From positions 24,825,001-24,889,000 of the forward strand of contig JAMPIT010000566.1 of assembly GCA_026261815.1 (NCBI GenBank): 64,000 bases of DNA, written 5' to 3'. Within the stretch, counting starts at the first letter, position 1. The number at the start of each line of letters is the position of its first letter. The notes beneath the pieces were generated by a model. The model was not told where the DNA came from and did not search any database. It saw nothing but the letters and a program-made list of their open reading frames with translations. Position numbers and translations under genes: made by a program. The stretch comes from Monarcha castaneiventris obscurior. Its lineage: Eukaryota > Chordata > Aves > Passeriformes > Monarchidae. This document shows, one piece after another, positions 36,501 to 48,512 of this stretch.

Positions 36501-37898
36501 CTTTTTCTCTCTGCCATGAATCAGTAGTAAACAACAGACTGTTATACTGGAAAGGTGGTTCAGAAAAGCAGCTGTGGTGTTCATTTCTTTACTACCATAA
36601 ACAAAAGCAACATGAGAAATGTACAGCTTAGTAGAATTGATTACTTAAATTGTAGTATGTGGCACTGACTTCTCAGTCAACATTAAACCACTTCTTCTGA
36701 AAATAAGATTAAAATGTCAGATTTTTTTATGGTCTTCAGTTATTCTTAGCAAATAACTGAGTCCTTCTTGAGTTCATATAATCAAAACTGAAGTTCATTT
36801 TGGATGCAAAAAGGGAATAGACCCATAAAGGCTCCATTACAAAAATACTCTTGACCACAAAGCATAATCAACTAAAAGATGAAGGAGCACAAACAGAGGC
36901 ACCGTGTTTTCTGATAGTAAAATTACCTGGGGGAGAGAGTTTAGAACTGCATTTATTTTTATATTTTTGGAAGTATTATGGACCAGGTACAGAAGTAGCT
37001 TCATCAGAAAGTTGTCCTACTACTAAAACACTGAAACTTATGCAATGATCTTATATTGCAGTATTACAGCATGATATTGGTTTTGCATTGTAAATAATAT
37101 ACATGCATTTCTATAAGAGTATATGATGTCCCATTTTAGGTAATATATTCCAAAAAGTGGTTTCCTTTCCAGAAAATCTGCTAGAAAATTTATTTCTCTG
37201 ATATGAAAGACCAGGATAGAGACTACAGACAGGTTGAAGAAGAAAAGTGAAGACACTTTTATTTGGTAACACAGAGAACATACAATTCTTTTGTTTGTCT
37301 AAAGTTTTCTAGATTTGTGCAACCAGAGCAGGAATAACATCTCCCAACAACATTTCTTCATTCAGAGCACACACAACAGGCTGGGCAGGAAATGACATGT
37401 CCACATGTCATCACACACTGCCCATGCTGTGAATGTCAGTGACAGCAGCTTTCCATGAAGACTGCTGTGTTTTCTAATAAAATATTCAAATTGTTGCCAG
37501 TGATGCTTACTTTTCCTCAAGTACAGTAAAAGAGATCTACCAAACAAAACCAAATGTTGACAAAAATGGCAGCATTCTGGCACCCTGAAATTAATTTTAG
37601 TGAAAAAATTATTCATTTATCATAATGCTTCTAAAGTCATAAATCCCACAAAATGTAGTTGGGCAAGAGTGACAAGGAAAAATTCTTTTCCCAAAGAGCT
37701 TTTGCCTATTTCCCCATCGAACAGGTAGAAGTTTCACCAAGATGACAGGGAGAATCATTATGATGATGACTTGAGGAATGTATTTAATTTGTGGGTCTCT
37801 CAGATCACTTCTCCATCCTCAAAAAGTGGGAGGCATGAGGTGCGTGTCCTAGGAGAGTGGGCTGGCTGCAAGGAGCTCTAGAAAAATCTCATCCAACC

Positions 37899-37899
<1 letters not shown>

Positions 37900-37930
<31 letters not shown>

Positions 37931-37942
37931 CCTCTCTCTCCT
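37900..37942. repeat. (TCTG)n(TC)n compound microsatellite
   Basis: Five to six TCTG/TGTC units pass into TC-rich dinucleotide sequence ending near 37942. It lies about 100 bp upstream of the solo LTR and is outside it. Confidence 0.9.
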
Positions 37943-38294
37943 AGAGGGACGCACTTGCAACTCCACAAACATTTTGGGGTGGCAGGAGAGGAACAAGTGG
38001 AGACTGCACAAAGGCTGGGTGTATGGGAGGTGCAGGCATGTAGAGGGACAGGCTCCAAATGTGGCAGCTGTCTGTCACTCTGACACCGCCTCCGACCCCG
38101 CCTCTGGGGAGGAAGACTCCTCCTGGGAGGAGGGTTCTGTGGGCAGCACAGAAGTCTAGTGCCAGCCCCTTCGTCTGGAAGGTTCTCCAAAAGGCGTCGT
38201 GTGGTTGGCTAACCCATGGTTGATGTGTTCTGTAGACCCCCCCCGTTTTTCGATTTGTTCTCTGTTCGTGTCTCCCCCCTTTGTCTGATGTTCT

Positions 38295-38299
38295 ATTGG
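38295..38299 (-). promoter_or_regulatory. Inverted CCAAT box of LTR copy C
   Basis: ATTGG in the context TTCTATTGGTTTGC lies about 40 bp upstream of the TATA-like element. The corresponding box in copy B reads the same (GTTCTATTGG on its own strand), so it is a conserved U3 element. Confidence 0.6.
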
Positions 38300-38334
38300 T
38301 TTGCTATCCGGCGCCCCTCCCATGTTCGCCCCCC

Positions 38335-38341
38335 TTTATGA
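38335..38341 (+). promoter_or_regulatory. TATA-like element of LTR copy C
   Basis: TTTATGA follows a C-run and aligns with CTTATAAG in copy B. It is 76 bp upstream of AATAAA. The departure from TATAAG suggests a weaker core promoter than copy B. Confidence 0.5.
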
Positions 38342-38410
38342 GGCTGTGCACCCCGTTCCCCCCTCGGGATCTCCCCTGGACTTCCACTCGGAGCCTGACC
38401 CTTACCCTAC

Positions 38411-38416
38411 AATAAA
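38411..38416 (+). promoter_or_regulatory. Polyadenylation signal of LTR copy C
   Basis: AATAAA in CTACAATAAAGGAG, conserved with copy A and lost in copy B. It marks the R region of the LTR. Confidence 0.7.
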
Positions 38417-38620
38417 GGAGTTCACGGGGACATCCCCTCTCGCAGCCCTTTGCCTCCTCGCCTTATTTGCGCCTTGCCTCTCCTCGTGAGGAGCCGCCCC
38501 TGTCTGCGGGAACCAGCCCCGCCTAACCCACGGCACCGAAGCCTGTTGAGGCGCCCAGGGTTCTCGGGCCGGCGTCCTACGCTGAGGGCAGCTGGGACAG
38601 CCAGGCGACACAGGCAGGGA

Positions 38621-38840
38621 ATAGAATCATGGGATTGTTTAGGTTTGAAAAGACCTCTAACATCATAGAGGCCAACTGTTAACCCAGCCCTGCCACATTT
38701 ACCACCAAACCACATCCACACGTTTTTCAAACACTTCCAGGGATGGTAATTCTCCCCTTGGCTTGTCATCCTGTTTCAATGTCCAACTATCCTTTCAATT
38801 AAGAATTTTTTCCTATTATCTAACCAAAACCTCCACGTGC
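38621..38840 (-). mobile_element. CR1 LINE 3' fragment (minus strand), adjacent to LTR copy C
   Basis: The forward strand starts ATAGAATCATGGGATTG, then AGGTTTGAAAAGACCTC, CAAACACTTCCAGGGATGG and AATTTTTTCCTATTATCTAA, a diverged CR1 3' end in reverse orientation. Its outer (3') end lies 10 bp from the LTR boundary and 4 bp beyond the CAGGCA duplication, so the retrovirus integrated right beside an existing CR1 end. Confidence 0.88.
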
Positions 38841-41800
38841 TGTAGAGATGCTCGTGTTCTTCTTGCTGCTCTGCTTCCTATGTAACTGGACACCGAGCAG
38901 AGGACTGCCCAATATACTTCAGTGCAGTGTGGGTTATGATATCTTTGCAGGGATGTAAGGAGCTACCCATGATCCCTGCTTTCATCAGGAATAACCAGTG
39001 ATGATAGACAACCATAACTTTCAAATCACCACCCCTTCTGAATGCACAACACATTTGCCAAGTCCTACAGACTGCTGATATTATTTATTGCAAACTATTC
39101 AGTCTTTGCTAAGTTGAGAGGCCTAAATAACAAAGTCATAGCTGAATGAACTTGATAATTTGGTGAACCCAAATCAAAGCTGTGAAACTCTTGTTCTCTG
39201 CCCAATATCTGTGATAGAGCAAAGGACTGTTCATTATGAAATATAAGCTCTACTTTAGCAGATTATTTCTTTCCAGTTAAGTGCTATTGCTTTTTTAAAT
39301 ACACCCATTATAGGCAAGCAACAGCCAAAAAAATGCTTATACATCATTACAATGGAACTTATTCTCTTACTTCTTCGTTTAAAAGTGGTATTCAAGTGTG
39401 GATTGTGTGTGAATTCTGTTGTAACTAAGTAAACAAAACGTGAATGACTGAAGTTCCTTTGGACTTGCAGCCTTCTCCAGACACAGAGAAATAGGCTGTC
39501 ATAAATATGCCTGTGGAATAATGTGAAAACCTTCTCTAGTCAATGTGCATTCAGTAGGAATATTGCATTCATGTTATTTTCATTTTATTAATTTTAATGT
39601 GGAAATCAGAGCTCCATTACAGTGCAACAAGAAATACATGATAATATAAAATTTCAAAGCACACAAATAAAATTATGCCTTACCAGCTTTCATTTCCCCA
39701 CAGCACTCTGCAAATAATAAAAGCAGAAGTTTTGTTTCAGGATCTGTGTGGCATAACCAATTTTGCTCAGGCAGAGAGCCAAGAAAACACAAGTTCTAAT
39801 CCCTACCCTCAGGCTCTCAATTCAGCAAGGCACTTATGTCCCTGTGTAACTTTGAGAAAAAGTGTAGTTACAGTCAATGAGCCTATTTCACCATTCATGC
39901 ATTTTCCAAGTACTCAGCTGAGGTGCTCAGTTCCTTTCTGCTGATTTTTTTCACCTTTAATGGGAGGCATGCTCAACTATGGCACAGTGTTGCTGCGAGG
40001 TTCCTCATCTGTATTTCTGATGAACTGATGCAGCCCTAATACCATGCAACACCAATGTTTTGAGGTCTTTAATATGTTTCTTTTTTGCAACATATATTCC
40101 ATTTTACTAAGATACTGCCTCCTGATTTTAAGCAATGCTAAGTACCTCTCTTTTTATTAGTACAAGAGTACAACTGAATTTCCCTGGCAGCCTTTCAGTC
40201 TTTGGTGAACTAATCTGAACTCTGCTGTAGTCCTCCTCCTGCTTTGTACACATCATTGCTACCCTTCTCCTTAGGTCTTGTTTGAGGGCTGCCTGTCTAT
40301 GAAGATACAGCATAATTTTAAATTTGGGCCAAGCTTGCCTTTACTGTGTCTCTACAGCTTTTCGTTTGGTGACTACCTGCACCTTCAAGTCTCTGTCTCC
40401 TGCTTTGCACTAGGTTTTGTTCCGGTTCCAGGAATTTCCTCCTCTCTGCACTTGGTATCAGTCACCTCAGATCTTTTTAAACCTATTCACATTCCTTCTA
40501 CTAGGACCAGCCTTCAAATTCATCATCCCAACTGCTGTGATCCACTCCTCCAGCTCCCTTGCTCACCTCAGTAACAGGCTCCTACAATAAGACCAGCACC
40601 ACATGGAGTACCTTAGCACACCTCTGATCATTGCCTTACCCCTGACAGTAATGCCACACTCAACATAGTTTTCTTGCTTTTTTCCAAAGTATTTCCCCAC
40701 TTTTCCAAGCTGTCCTAAATGTACTTATTGGTTTTTAGTCTCTCAGTACCTCTGACATTCTCTCAAAAACCATCCTCTCCTTTCTGACGTCAACAAAGCA
40801 AAATATGAGCTGAGATCTTTGCTCTTCTGTAAAGTTCATTATCCTATGCTCTCCTGCACTCCAGCTTAATTTTCCTGTTTCTTCTTGTCTTTCCCTTACA
40901 TGCAGTTTACTTGTTAATTGAGGTAAGACCTGTCTTCTTGCTTGCTCACAACTACAGCAACATCCACAACATATAGCCAAACAGCCCTATCTCCAATGAG
41001 CCTGCCTGAAGGCCTGTGAAAAGTCAACCACAATATGCTGAGTCCAAATCACATACTCATCCCTTCTGCTCTTTCCCAATGCGAAATCTTCCATTGGACA
41101 CTCCCAGGAAACCAGCAGCTACCCATGCCGTGCTTTGCTACTGTCCCATCATCTCATGGTTCAATATTTTACACACACTGAGGAGTATCAGCAGGTTATT
41201 CCTCGGTGTCTTTAGAACATTGTTTTGTGTATGTGGCTGCTGGGTACATTTTATTTTGATAGAACACAAAGCTTTTCAAAAACCTTCAGATCTATAACAA
41301 GATGTAAAAGCCTGTCATGTTTGAGAAGCAAGGCTGAAACTGATTCAAACACGTTCTAATGATGACCTGTTTTCAAAATACTGCTTTTCACCATATGACT
41401 GTAAATTATGTAGCTGCATATTCCAGTTTTGCACCAGAAGTGGCAAAACACCATCAATAGAGTCAAGACCTGTTTCCCGTATGAATACTGGACTTGTTTC
41501 ACAGTTTCCCAGCAGGGTAGTCCTAGGGAACATCTACCTGGAGATCAGTTCCTTCCAGACATCTGCCCTCATTATTGCAGCTAGGTTGCTATGTATGTTC
41601 TGGTGAATCCAAAACTGGGTTTGATGCGCCTCTGTTTGAGATAGCCTTACATTTAATTGCAAGTGCTCAGACTCAGTTTAAGAAATTTTGACTATAGCCC
41701 CTTAGTTCTATGATGCTGACAGCACTAGGTCTTGGAGGATGCTTTCAGTAGGGTTTAAGGGGCAAGTGAGCATTCTGCTATAGTGTGATGTGTGTCTATG

Positions 41801-42354
41801 TAACTCCATCAATTTCCCGGAAGGTTCGCTAATATAAAATCAGCACAGGAAAGCAAAAATCAAAATCTCTGGCTTCTCTATCACACAGAGGAGTCTGAGA
41901 TAACACAGAAGATGCAACTGCTACACATTGACATGGCCTGCATTCATGCCTTACTATATGCAAACAGAGAAAGATAACCAGCTTTCTACTTCTAGTACAC
42001 TTTCCAGTGCAAACTCACTACATTCTCTTCACTGCAGTACTTCCACCTAACACTAATATATATTGGTACATAAGCTTGCATGGCCTATGCACCTGCAGCA
42101 GCAGTAGAGCACAAGAACTTTTAAAGCATTATTTCTGAAAATAATTCAGCCACTGGGAGATAGTGGACCGGGGTTTTAGGATCACTGTTTTTCTAGAAAT
42201 AAGAAAATACTCACATCCTGGCCTGCATTAGGGGCTGTGTTTCGTCTGTAGGTAACAGAAGGGGATCCTTCCCCTCCAGCTCACACTGGTGAGATACACA
42301 TGATGTGCTGGCTCCTTGGTGCAAGGATGAAACAGACTTACTCAGGTGAGTACA
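38841..42354. other. Non-coding single-copy DNA
   Basis: No gene is recognised. The stretch at 40250-41250 is pyrimidine-rich on the plus strand and carries several chance frames (40278-40574 plus, 41016-41297 plus). None has family features. Confidence 0.5.
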
Positions 42355-42415
42355 GAAGAGGGCCAGAAAGATGATGAAGGGCTTGAATCATCTGTTATAT
42401 GAGGAGAGGCGGAGC
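42355..42415 (+). mobile_element. CR1 LINE internal remnant (plus strand)
   Basis: AGAGGGCCAGAAAGATGATG is followed by AAGGGCTTGAATCATC and TATGAGGAGAGGCGGAG. This matches in order the CR1 segment upstream of the 3' UTR (ggccacaaagatgat...ctggagcacctctcctatgaggacaggctgag type, recalled). It is heavily diverged and short; neighbouring sequence is no longer alignable by eye. Confidence 0.6.
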
Positions 42416-43918
42416 ACAGCACCATACCAGCCATTTCCTCAGATACAAGTCACAGCATTTCAGCTACAGAAAGATTTCTAAGTTTTCTTATCCCAGGCCA
42501 ACCTTGGTACTACATTGCTAAACAAACTCTTCTCGGAAAAACACCAACACCAGAAACTGGAAGGAGACAGGACCCCGCTAAGCTCTACAGATCTGAAAAA
42601 TCCTTGCAAACTGAATTTTTTATACTGTGAAACTGGGCATGGGACAGAAATGAGCCATAAATGTTTAAGGATTACAGTACCAAGTTGCCTTTCTACTGGT
42701 TCTCCATGAGGTTGAAGTTTATTCCTAGTTTGATGGGCTCTCCTAGCCTATCTCAAAAATAGGTCTGTTGGCCTCATGCTCATACAGATCAGTCCAACAC
42801 TCTCTCACATACAGTTTTTTTATTTAGCTACAAAGAGTTACTGTGCTGGCCTTTTCACATCCTGAATCCCCATTGTACCACCCACCTGCCATCTGTCTGA
42901 GGACCCTGCACAGTGACCTGATAACCAGACTGGCTTTCAGACAGTCCTCAACAGCAAACATTCACCTCAAAAGTTACTGAAGCACACAGAGAGGGACTCA
43001 TGTCAAGCCTTCAAAGCATATAGGATTTAGTGCATTAAATAACATAGCATCCAAGCTCTTCCAATTCTGGGAACAAGGATGGCATCTGAGCTTAACCCTT
43101 CATCTTTAGCTTTATATTTAATGCCTCAGAAACAGAACAAAACTACTTGCATTTTACTTTGTCCCGTCTTTCCATACATTCCACTCCTGTGCAATCAATA
43201 ACCTCCAAAACTGAATTCTAGTCAATCACTCTCTCTCTGACAAGTCTACCAGGGAAGCAGAGAACAAAGCAGAAAATAAAAAGTGCCTCTAAAAAGTTAA
43301 GCTTGAAAACTTGGGACTAGAGAGGACTTTTCATGCTTCCTGAAAGAATAGGGCAAACAATGCAGTAGACCCTTACTTCAACCTAAAGCAAGTGAAACAT
43401 TCTTCCAACACTATAAAAAGCTGTGAAAAGCTAAAAGGAGCAGAATTTAATGGAGATTAACACCAGGGGAACACCTTTACTTAAAATACACTCCATCAAA
43501 CCTCATTCTTCATCACTACACAGGGGTTTCAAGCTTCTTTTCTTACTGAAACCATCCTGTATGACCCTTCATGGGCCCTAAAACCAGTTGTCTAACCACA
43601 GACAAATACAGTACCTGCCTTGGTACAAGCAGCTGGAGACAGCAGAGGGACATGCAGAGCTCTGTCTTCTCAGACACATCAGCACCTGACTGGATGGCCT
43701 CAGCAGCACAGTGGTGCTGGTTTTACCAAAATCTTATGTAAATGCTATTAAAACTTTAATTCATAGTGTTGCACAGAAGTTCTGTATTGGATGCACGAGT
43801 TGTTATTCATCAACTTTCAAACTTGATCTGTTAAACATAAAATGAAGAACTCAGAATATGGTTGTAATTCATAAAATGAGAAATCTTGAATAAATTGTGA
43901 TTTTTATTATAGTAATTT

Positions 43919-43962
43919 TAAATATTTCAGTTAATATCTACCATATTTCACTGAAATATTTA
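43919..43962. repeat. 13-bp perfect inverted repeat in AT-rich DNA
   Basis: TAAATATTTCAGT (43919-43931) and ACTGAAATATTTA (43950-43962) are exact reverse complements around an 18-nt spacer. In DNA this AT-rich a 13-bp arm is only modestly surprising. No transposon termini or target duplications are visible. Confidence 0.8.
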
Positions 43963-46900
43963 TGATAATTTACATTCATTAGTTTTAGTCCCAATTTTCA
44001 CCGTTTGAAATTGTTGCGATTACTGCCCAATATCCATTTCCAGAATGTGTTCGTGTTGCGTTCATAAATACCTGCTGAAACACTCAGGCTTAAGAAATGA
44101 AATTCCATGTCAGTTTTTATTTTGAAATTATAGGTCCTGCTGTAATCAAATGGAGGAGTTTATAAAGGTAGACCAAAAGAAACTAAGAGAGTTTCCCATA
44201 TTTCTTAATTTTTTTTATAGCATCATCTTTCAGATAGTGTGGGTTTTATCTTTCTCCGAGGATTACAACATAGTATGGGATACCAATATTTCCCTCAGCA
44301 GTATCTTTGCAACTAATGCATTGCAATTACTAAATATTTTAATACATTGGCTACCATTAATTAGATTGCAATAATAATGATATTACTATACTATCATTGT
44401 TGGATCATCTGGCTTATGTTATTTAATTTTACACTGATTTGATGAAAATCAATCTATTTCAGGAATATTCCTATTGTCACTTGTAACACACCTTCAGTCA
44501 CATGCCACAGGTATTTTTTTCTAATTGCTGCTGTGTTTCATCATGCATATTTCATTGAGAAATGCTCAAAAAGTTAGCCCCCTCAGACTAATATATGTGA
44601 AAGCATGGCAATACTACTTAGCTGCAATGTACAGAGGAAAAAAATAGATAGCTACACCTTGTTAAGGTATCCTCAGAATAAAGAAGATGTAAGTCATTTG
44701 CCCAATTCAACTTCTCTCCTGAGTAGAGGGTCAGTGCAACATTCAGTCTCAATCAAGAGCAAGCAAGGAGATACATATATTTATGCCCTTTAGCTGTTTG
44801 TGTCAAGTATTTTTGGTTGCACAAATCATTGGAAAAAGACATTTTTTATTGACAAATGCACATTAATCAGTTAAGGGAGATGAGCATTTTATTCCTCAAG
44901 GAAGCAAAATGAAGTTACTGGCATAAAATGAATCATCTCCAACAATGTGAGTTCATCCTCATCTGTATTTAATTCTCCACAGTGTTTAGGGAATAAAAAT
45001 AGTAAAAAGTGAAAATAGGAAGATAGGGGAAACATAACTTTCCCATTGCTTTTATGGGCCATGTATTGTGCCTGCTGGGCAGCTTGACAGAAACCCTAAG
45101 ATGTTTCTAATGCTTAGACACACGTTTTTTGAAAAACATGATTAAAGAAATTTTTGAAAGTTAGTGATTTAGAGATTTTCCCCAACTGGTCAATTTCTGA
45201 TAGACATCACATTACAAACTTTCTACAGATAATCCATTCAGTTGCTTTGTTCACTGAAAGCTGATTTAAAGATCGTGTTCCTTATCTTAACTCACTTCTG
45301 CCTGCCAGCAGATTTAGCAGATGCCTCTGCTAAAAGATGCTTAAAGCTTACTAAAGTACTAAATTGAACTTCAGCCCTAACAGTGCCTTAATATGAACCC
45401 AAAGCAGGCACACTTTAACTGTAACTGCAATGAAACAAGGGCCTTTCTATCAGGTCAGCAAGCAAAACATCCTGCACCTGGTACCTCACAAGTCAGGAGC
45501 CAGCTTTTGCAGAGCTCCATCCTTCATCAGAGTATGAGTCAGTAGCAGGGAAAAGCTCTCTTTTTGCTATCAATGAGCAGCTGAAGGCACTCCAGAAACT
45601 CATGCCCACAAATATATCAAAGAAGCTCGAGATACTCTGCCAGTGTGACTGCAGAGCCCCAAATCACAGCATCTTCCTAGCAGGTTAGAAATGCCACCAT
45701 AAATTCAGACTGACACTAGATTGACAACACCTTAAGAGCTATGAAAGACCTAGCAGGATTTAAAGGAAATTAAAATAATGCAGAGATTTTTCTCTTTCTC
45801 TGCCAAATACAGAGATGGTAGAAGATCAAAAGAAAGATAATCTCTGTGGAGCTTAAAGGATCCCAACACTTCCTTGCCAGCAGACAACATAAATCCAGCA
45901 ACAGAAGAGAGAGCAAGAAAAAAGGAGAAGATTGTCCTGATTAAGAGAGATGATTGTTTCCTTTTCGACCAAGTCCTGTATGCTTGCTGACTTTCCCTTT
46001 CCTCACAGTGGAAGTCAGTCAGAAAACAGAGACACCCTTTCCCCTCTTCTTCCTCAATAATAAAATGAGGTAAGCCCTGATAGCGTTTTCTTCTCTTCAT
46101 TTAAGGATCCAGCACAAACTAAAACAAGGAAAGCCCTGAGTGAGGAGGGTGCCAGTGAGGAGGGGAGCCCACCGTGGTGTTCTGCAAGGCTATGTTTGCA
46201 TCAGCCTCCCAGGGGATGTTAATTCCTGTGCAGCCTGCCTGTGTCCTGTACACAGATGATGCAATGCCACTGCTGCACAAGGTCACCATCCACGTGACAA
46301 GGTACCAAAAAGAACTGGCAAGCCCTCATTGCTGCTTTGGACAATCAGCTCCAATGGAGCATAAGACATTAGCCTGTCATCTACTGAGAGAAGCAGTATC
46401 ATATAAAGCTGGTAGATATTTCACTCTCTTGCAGAATGAAAATCATGGGGAGCATTATGTCCCCTGGACATTCAGAACAGAAATGTAGTTGTCAGATAAC
46501 AGAATCACTACAGCATGTGACTGCTGCTAGAGCTTAGTAACTGAACAAATATCATTCTATCTTTAAGTCTCTATGTCATATCCACTCTGGAATGAGAGCA
46601 GCTGTATGTTATTGCCACCTATGATTGTGCCATGGACTATCCCTTAGGAACAGTTAGTCTCAAATCAGTTCTGTTTGTCAACATTACCTAGGAAAATAGT
46701 CACTTGTGACTTTCTCAAGTTGAAAAAAGGAAAAGAGCTCATAGGCTTTAGATTCACACATATTTTATAGCACAAAAGATACAGCTGGATCCACCTTTCC
46801 AAACACATCCAATGTTCTCTTCAGAGGATTTTACACTGTGTCAGTTTTGCACAGCAACAGCCACCCTCTCCCAGCTACATGGGAAATGAATACAATTACT

Positions 46901-48462
46901 CGACCAGAGTTGACACATCCCCTTCCTGTGCTATAAGGCCCAAACAGTCCCTCATGCTCTATTCAGTGGTATTTTGAAAGTTCCTTATCCCTTTCAGTGC
47001 TGGATCCATGCCACAAACTGAGCCACTGTTACTGACTACCTGCTCAAGCCTGCACTACCCACCACGTCTAGTCCATATGATGAATTACATAACAAAGAAT
47101 ACTCTGCTTGAACACATCAGACCAGGTAGAGACAGCCTTTAAAAACACACAGCACATCCCCAGAATGTGTGTAATGCCCATGAAAAGACATGTCCCCAGA
47201 AATGTGACAGGAAGTTTGCAAAAGCTCACAGAGCATATAGCTTTGCCAGTTTCTGTGGGGGCTTTTGGATGGCACTGTCAGCAGCCTTTCATCACCACAT
47301 GCATTCTTTGGTTCAGGCTCTCTGCACACAGCTACACCCCTACTTTCAGACAGGCCATTATTTTGAAAACATAGACTCTTGCAGCTTGAAGACTTTTGCT
47401 TCTTTGAAGAGGATTTTTTCTTTTTGCTGTGCTGCCATCCAAGGCAGGATTCACACACACAAAAGCTTGATCTCTAGGGACAACAGGAATTCAGCGCTGC
47501 AAAAAATGAGCTCCCTTATTACGCTAAAAACTTTGGTCTTATCTTTATAAATAACTAAACGTTCATTTTTCTAAGCTGTCATTCAATGCTGAGAGGAATA
47601 TTGAAATGCCCTCTTTCCCCTATTCACACAATGGGAGGTACAAATTTGAGGTACAAATACCTAACTGGACAGAATTTATATAAGATGATGTACTGGTGTT
47701 ATTTTGGTGTGGGTTGACATCAAAAAGTGGAATCCCAAACAGTTTTTCAGGAGGATAAAAATTCAGACACCTACTATGTTGAATTTTTATCTACTTAGTA
47801 CCACAAAAAATCTGGTCTGTTCTGGATTAGATTAGTGTTGAGACATTGAGGAAACATCTTCAGCAAAATGTGCTTTCACTGTCAGTAGAAGACAAAAATT
47901 GGTCATCCAGAATTGAACCTTAAATGGCAAGGTTCCCCCTAGATTAGGGATCTGTATCAACAGGACCTTTCTCTATATCCATTCAACATAGTTCTTTTAT
48001 ACTCCAGCTTCAAGACTGATGAGGATGCTGGCCATCAATGTCAAAGTCCCTGATGCACTTCTCAGACTTGAGTAACTCAACTCCCACAATCTTATTCTGT
48101 TAGACTAGCCAGAGTATTACCTGATTTTAAGTGCTGGAATGCTTTATTAAATTAACAGGCAGTAGAGTCTCATTCAAAATGCTGTTCTGGTTTGCAGACC
48201 TATTGAAACTATTCAATTTGCTTTAAAAACTCATCACAGTAAATCTTCTTATGAACTGACAAATTATTTTAGTGATTTCAGTACAGTTATGTCAGCTTAT
48301 AAAGTCAAGTGTTAATCAGTAGCCCATTATTCATCTTACATATTTGCAGCAAGCCTAATAAAACAACTGGAGAGTCTGATGTCATTTTATCCTTTAACAT
48401 TTATGGGCATGTTTGCATTGATTTTGTTAAAAATTGTCATTTAAAGCAACATAATGCCACAT

Positions 48463-48512
48463 TTCCAATATGGTTTAAACACAACAGTTTCACAATTCCA
48501 ATATGGTTAAAA
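48463..48512. repeat. Paired direct repeat TTCCAATATGGTT
   Basis: TTCCAATATGGTTTAAA (48463-48479) recurs as TTCCAATATGGTTAAAA (48496-48512), with starts 33 bp apart. The core CCAATATGG resembles a CArG box shortened by one A/T base. Confidence 0.7.

Larger units (their letters stand above)
26446..37899. other. Long non-coding stretch, no gene recognised
   Basis: About 11.4 kb of AT-leaning single-copy DNA. Small structures inside it are listed separately: a tandem duplication at 27772, an (ATA)n run at 32941 and an A-run at 33482. I found no CR1, LTR or splice-supported exon. Frames of 60-114 codons occur at chance frequency on both strands. Confidence 0.5.
38039..38610 (+). mobile_element. 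Solo LTR of the ERVK-like family (copy C) with perfect 6-bp duplication
   Basis: The element begins TGTAGAGGGACAGG (38039) and ends CCAGGCGACA (38610), with TG...CA termini and 572 bp. It is flanked by an exact CAGGCA direct repeat at 38033-38038 and 38611-38616. Promoter architecture is visible: an inverted CCAAT box (ATTGG, 38295-38299), a TATA-like TTTATGA (38335-38341), AATAAA (38411-38416) and the shared CTCGCAGCCC block downstream. It is collinear with the minus-strand copies A and B. No internal retroviral sequence accompanies it, so it is a solo LTR left by recombination between two LTRs. The perfect duplication suggests it is the youngest of the three. Chance frames in it, for example 38422-38769 minus, are not genes. 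Confidence 0.93.

Noticed and set aside
46174..46488. Reverse-transcriptase-like YTDD in a plus-strand frame
   Set aside because: Only the four-residue match is present. The neighbouring conserved blocks of CR1 or retroviral reverse transcriptases are absent, so this is chance.
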